A DNA stretch of 64,000 nucleotides from positions 620,001 through 684,000 of the forward strand of contig NZ_JACSGT010000001.1 in the NCBI RefSeq assembly GCF_021504595.1, written 5' to 3'. The notes beneath the pieces were generated by a model. It worked only from the letters and a program-made list of their open reading frames with translations. It had not been told where the DNA came from and ran no database searches. Within the stretch, counting starts at the first letter, position 1. Every line of letters starts with the position of its first letter. The position numbers and the translations under genes were made by a program. The stretch comes from Chryseobacterium indicum. Lineage in GTDB: Bacteria > Bacteroidota > Bacteroidia > Flavobacteriales > Weeksellaceae. Below, piece after piece: positions 61,920-64,000 of this stretch.

Positions 61920-62013
61920 ATACGAAATTTATTTTCGTATGTTATCTTTTGTTTTTATATTTGGTACACCCTATGTACATCTCGAAAGCTAAAAGGTGTA
62001 CAATTGTACACCT
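61920..62013. repeat. Inverted repeats upstream of the integrase gene
   Basis: ATACGAAA/TTTCGTAT (61920-61940) and the perfect 20-bp palindrome AGGTGTACAATTGTACACCT (61994-62013), plus GTACACC-ctat-GTACA at about 61963-61979. They could be recombinase or regulator binding sites; the palindrome ends 15 nt before the integrase ATG. Confidence 0.6.
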
Positions 62014-62028
62014 CCAAAATTATTACCT

Positions 62029-63160
62029 ATGTTAATAACATTAAAACAAAAGAAACTTAAAGATGGAAGAATAAGTCTTTATCTTGAATATTATAAAGGT
62101 TCCAATATCGGTGTTGATGGAAAACGTATCCACATTAGAGATTTTGAATATTTAAAAATGTACTTACTTCAAGATCCTAAAACTCCTAAAGAAAAAAAAG
62201 ATAATAAGGAAAACCTAAAGCTAGCTGAAGATATTCTAGCTATTCGAAAAGCTGAATATGTACAGGGAAAGTTTGATATTAAAAATACAGCAAAAAGCAA
62301 GCGAAGGTTTTTGGAATATTTTTCAGAAAAAACGGAAGAAAAAGTCAATTCTGTTAATAACTATGGAAATTGGACCTCAACACTAGTCCACCTCAAAAAG
62401 ATTGTCCCTACAAATTTACTTTTTGAAGAGATTGACGACAAGTTCGTTAAAAAAGTAAAAAACTACATAGATAATGAAGCCAAGACCAAAAGTGAATTAC
62501 CTTTATCTTTAAATTCGAAATATGCCTATTTCAATAAATTCAAAGCTTGTTTGAGAAGTGCTTTTGATGAAGGATATTTATCAATTAATTACGCTGCAAA
62601 AGTAAAGTCTTTTGATCAAGCTGAAAGTCAAAGAGAGTATTTAACACACGATGAGCTTCAACGGCTTGCTAATATCTTGTAAATATGATGTACTTAAAAA
62701 AGCTTTTATATTTTCCTGTCTAACAGGTTTACTATGGTCGGATATCAATACTTTGATTTGGTCAGAAGTTAGAAACGAGGAGGATATCAGCAGGATTAAT
62801 TTTAGGCAAGAAAAAACGGATGGTGTCGAATATTTATATATATCAAAGCAGGCAAGAGATATTTTAGGAGAGAGAAAATTAGGAACAGAACGCGTTTTCA
62901 AAGGATTGAAATATGGTGTTGGTTTTAACAATGAAATTGTTCGATGGTGTAATAGAGCTGAAATCTACAAACACATAACATTCCACAGCGCAAGACATAC
63001 CAACGCGGTATTATTATTAGAAAATGGAGCAGATATCTACACGGTTTCAAAAAGATTAGGGCACAGAGAGATTAGACCAACAGCTATTTACGCAAAAATA
63101 GTAGACAAGAAAATGAAGGAAGCATCAGAATTAATTCCACACTTAAGTATTAATCTGTAA
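62029..63160 (+). pseudogene. Frameshifted tyrosine recombinase/integrase
   Basis: The N-terminal part (62029-62682) has the arm-binding and SAM-like domains of Bacteroidota phage-type integrases and ends YLTHDELQRLANIL. The frame then shifts by +1 (two bases lost or one gained near 62670-62681), and the catalytic part continues from CKYDVLKKAFIFSCLTGLL. The second catalytic block is intact (HSARHT, then RLGHRE and the nucleophile Tyr in AIYAKI). The first catalytic Arg is Leu in SCLTGLLWSDI, where relatives have TGLRWSDI. Frameshift and active-site loss both suggest a dead enzyme. A programmed shift is unlikely given the Arg loss. Confidence 0.85.
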
Positions 63161-63193
63161 ATTTTCAACACAAATTATCTTGATTCTAAGTTT

Positions 63194-63207
63194 TAGTATC
63201 GATACTA
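63194..63207. repeat. 14-bp palindrome in the gap before the protease gene
   Basis: TAGTATCGATACTA lies 34 nt beyond the integrase stop and 140 nt upstream of the next gene. It may be an operator; nothing else is seen in this gap. Confidence 0.35.
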
Positions 63208-63346
63208 TAAAGTTTCGGGTCATAAGTCTTTTTTGGAAATTTACAAGAGAATTTTTGCATATTGAATCAACAAAATTCATATCTTAAAATCATCTTTAAG
63301 TGATCTAAATTGCTTAAATTAAAAGCTAAACATAAAACTAAATACT

Positions 63347-64000
63347 ATGAAAGAAAGCATGAAAAAAGAAACGCATGTTGGTTTACAACCTATTAGAGTA
63401 TTAAAACATAATTTGACTGCAAGACTAGAAAATCGCAGTAAGGATTTGATCAAGTTGCTACAACATAATTCTAAACTCAATAAGTACATTTCTTATGAAT
63501 CTTTTGACGAACCGTTGATTAATGGTCAAAAACCATATATTGACAAAGATGGTATTATACATATTCATGAAACTTTTCTTTCCTATTTATGGATAATTAG
63601 TTTTACCATGTTTGTATTATACGAAGAAGCAGTGGCAATCCCGGACCTGATAAAAAGAAATATTCAGCCTCCCAAAAGTCAAAATGTTGAACTGATTAAA
63701 TTAACTGAGGAGTTATTTGATTATGCAAAATCACTTGTCAGGGTTTTTTCAAAATGGGATACGGAGTATTTTCCAAATCCTGAATTTTTTGACCGTAGCT
63801 CAGATGAAGGTTTTTATATTGAAAGAAACAATGATTTATATGTTGAAGCGATGAACTTTATTCTTTTTCATGAAATCGCACATGCTGAATTTGAGCACAT
63901 TAAAAAGAAAAATGTTAAGAGATTGAATAATGAGGAATTAAAAGAAATGGAATTAGAGGCTGATTCCCGAGCTATCAATTTACTTCTTAAAGAGTATAGA
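63347..64000 (+). CDS. Zinc metallopeptidase resembling phage-exclusion Lit (peptidase U49), partial
   Basis: The frame is open from the ATG at 63347 to the window end (218 residues, C-terminus missing). HEIAHAEFEH at 175-184 gives a HExxH zinc site, and ELEAD at 202-206 gives an ExxAD-type third-ligand motif, as in gluzincin peptidases. A helical N-terminal half and the late HExxH position fit peptidase U49/Lit-like proteins. E. coli Lit cleaves EF-Tu during T4 infection. No signal peptide is present, so it acts in the cytoplasm. Its place behind a decayed integrase at mnmE fits a defence cargo gene. The family call is from motif memory only; other HExxH proteins remain possible. Confidence 0.6.
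   Translation, partial: MKESMKKETHVGLQPIRVLKHNLTARLENRSKDLIKLLQHNSKLNKYISYESFDEPLINGQKPYIDKDGIIHIHETFLSYLWIISFTMFVLYEEAVAIPDLIKRNIQPPKSQNVELIKLTEELFDYAKSLVRVFSKWDTEYFPNPEFFDRSSDEGFYIERNNDLYVEAMNFILFHEIAHAEFEHIKKKNVKRLNNEELKEMELEADSRAINLLLKEYR

Noticed and set aside
1..64000. tRNA or rRNA genes
   Set aside because: No cloverleaf with a GTTC-type T-arm and CCA-adjacent acceptor stem, and no rRNA-like stretch, was found by eye; a tRNAscan-SE run would be decisive.

Overview
This window looks like a low-GC chromosome segment of a flavobacterium in the Weeksellaceae, close to Chryseobacterium. That placement is inference. It rests on type IX secretion and gliding genes (porV, porU, gldJ), the Bacteroidota promoter box TAnnTTTG upstream of many genes, a GOB-like metallo-beta-lactamase, a GLPGLI-family protein, many short lipoproteins, and DUF1543, DUF1634 and DUF6526 proteins. 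No rRNA or tRNA gene was recognised.

Layout. 0-9.3 kb: purE and purK on the minus strand, separated by a plus-strand block (DMT exporter, two lipoproteins, CPA2 antiporter), then a TSUP exporter with its DUF1634 partner and an SGNH hydrolase. 9.3-13.5 kb: subclass B3 beta-lactamase, a VOC protein, an NTF2-like protein, an intact IS4-family insertion and an EEP-family phosphatase/nuclease. 13.6-18.1 kb: ahcY, a phosphopantetheinyl transferase and a FUSC membrane protein. 18.6-30.8 kb: porU-porV facing gldJ-murF, a NUDIX/SRPBCC pair, and an outer-membrane protein-lptC-anmK operon. 31-38 kb: holB, a small Cys/His-rich protein, and a TetR-controlled TolC-EmrA-EmrB drug efflux operon. 38-45.9 kb: VWA lipoprotein, tag, unknown proteins, patatin-like lipase, corA and fabH. 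46-53.6 kb: an accessory stretch with two modular surface proteins, an XRE regulator facing a six-cysteine secreted peptide and a GLPGLI protein, a thioredoxin-like protein, a membrane AraC regulator and two small lipoproteins. 53.7-61.9 kb: pruA, topoisomerase IB, a small lipoprotein, DUF6526, aminopeptidase P and mnmE. 61.9-64 kb: the edge of a probable integrated element at the 3' end of mnmE, with a broken tyrosine integrase and a zinc protease resembling phage-exclusion Lit peptidases, cut by the window end.

The gene clusters that work together are these. PorU and PorV form the surface attachment complex of type IX secretion, and GldJ belongs to the gliding/secretion machinery. LptC serves LPS export. 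TetR, TolC, EmrA and EmrB make a tripartite pump under local repression. The XRE regulator, an operator-like inverted repeat and the Cys-rich peptide suggest a small regulated secreted-peptide locus of unknown role.

Non-coding content is rich. There are three copies of a structured element whose closing stem shows compensatory changes, three GC-rich perfect palindromes, an exact 41-bp periodic hairpin array, a five-copy repeat of about 100 bp with relics elsewhere, a nine-copy heptamer inside a promoter, an orphan small-RNA candidate, and a recurring promoter-to-start spacing of exactly 4 nt that suggests leaderless transcripts.
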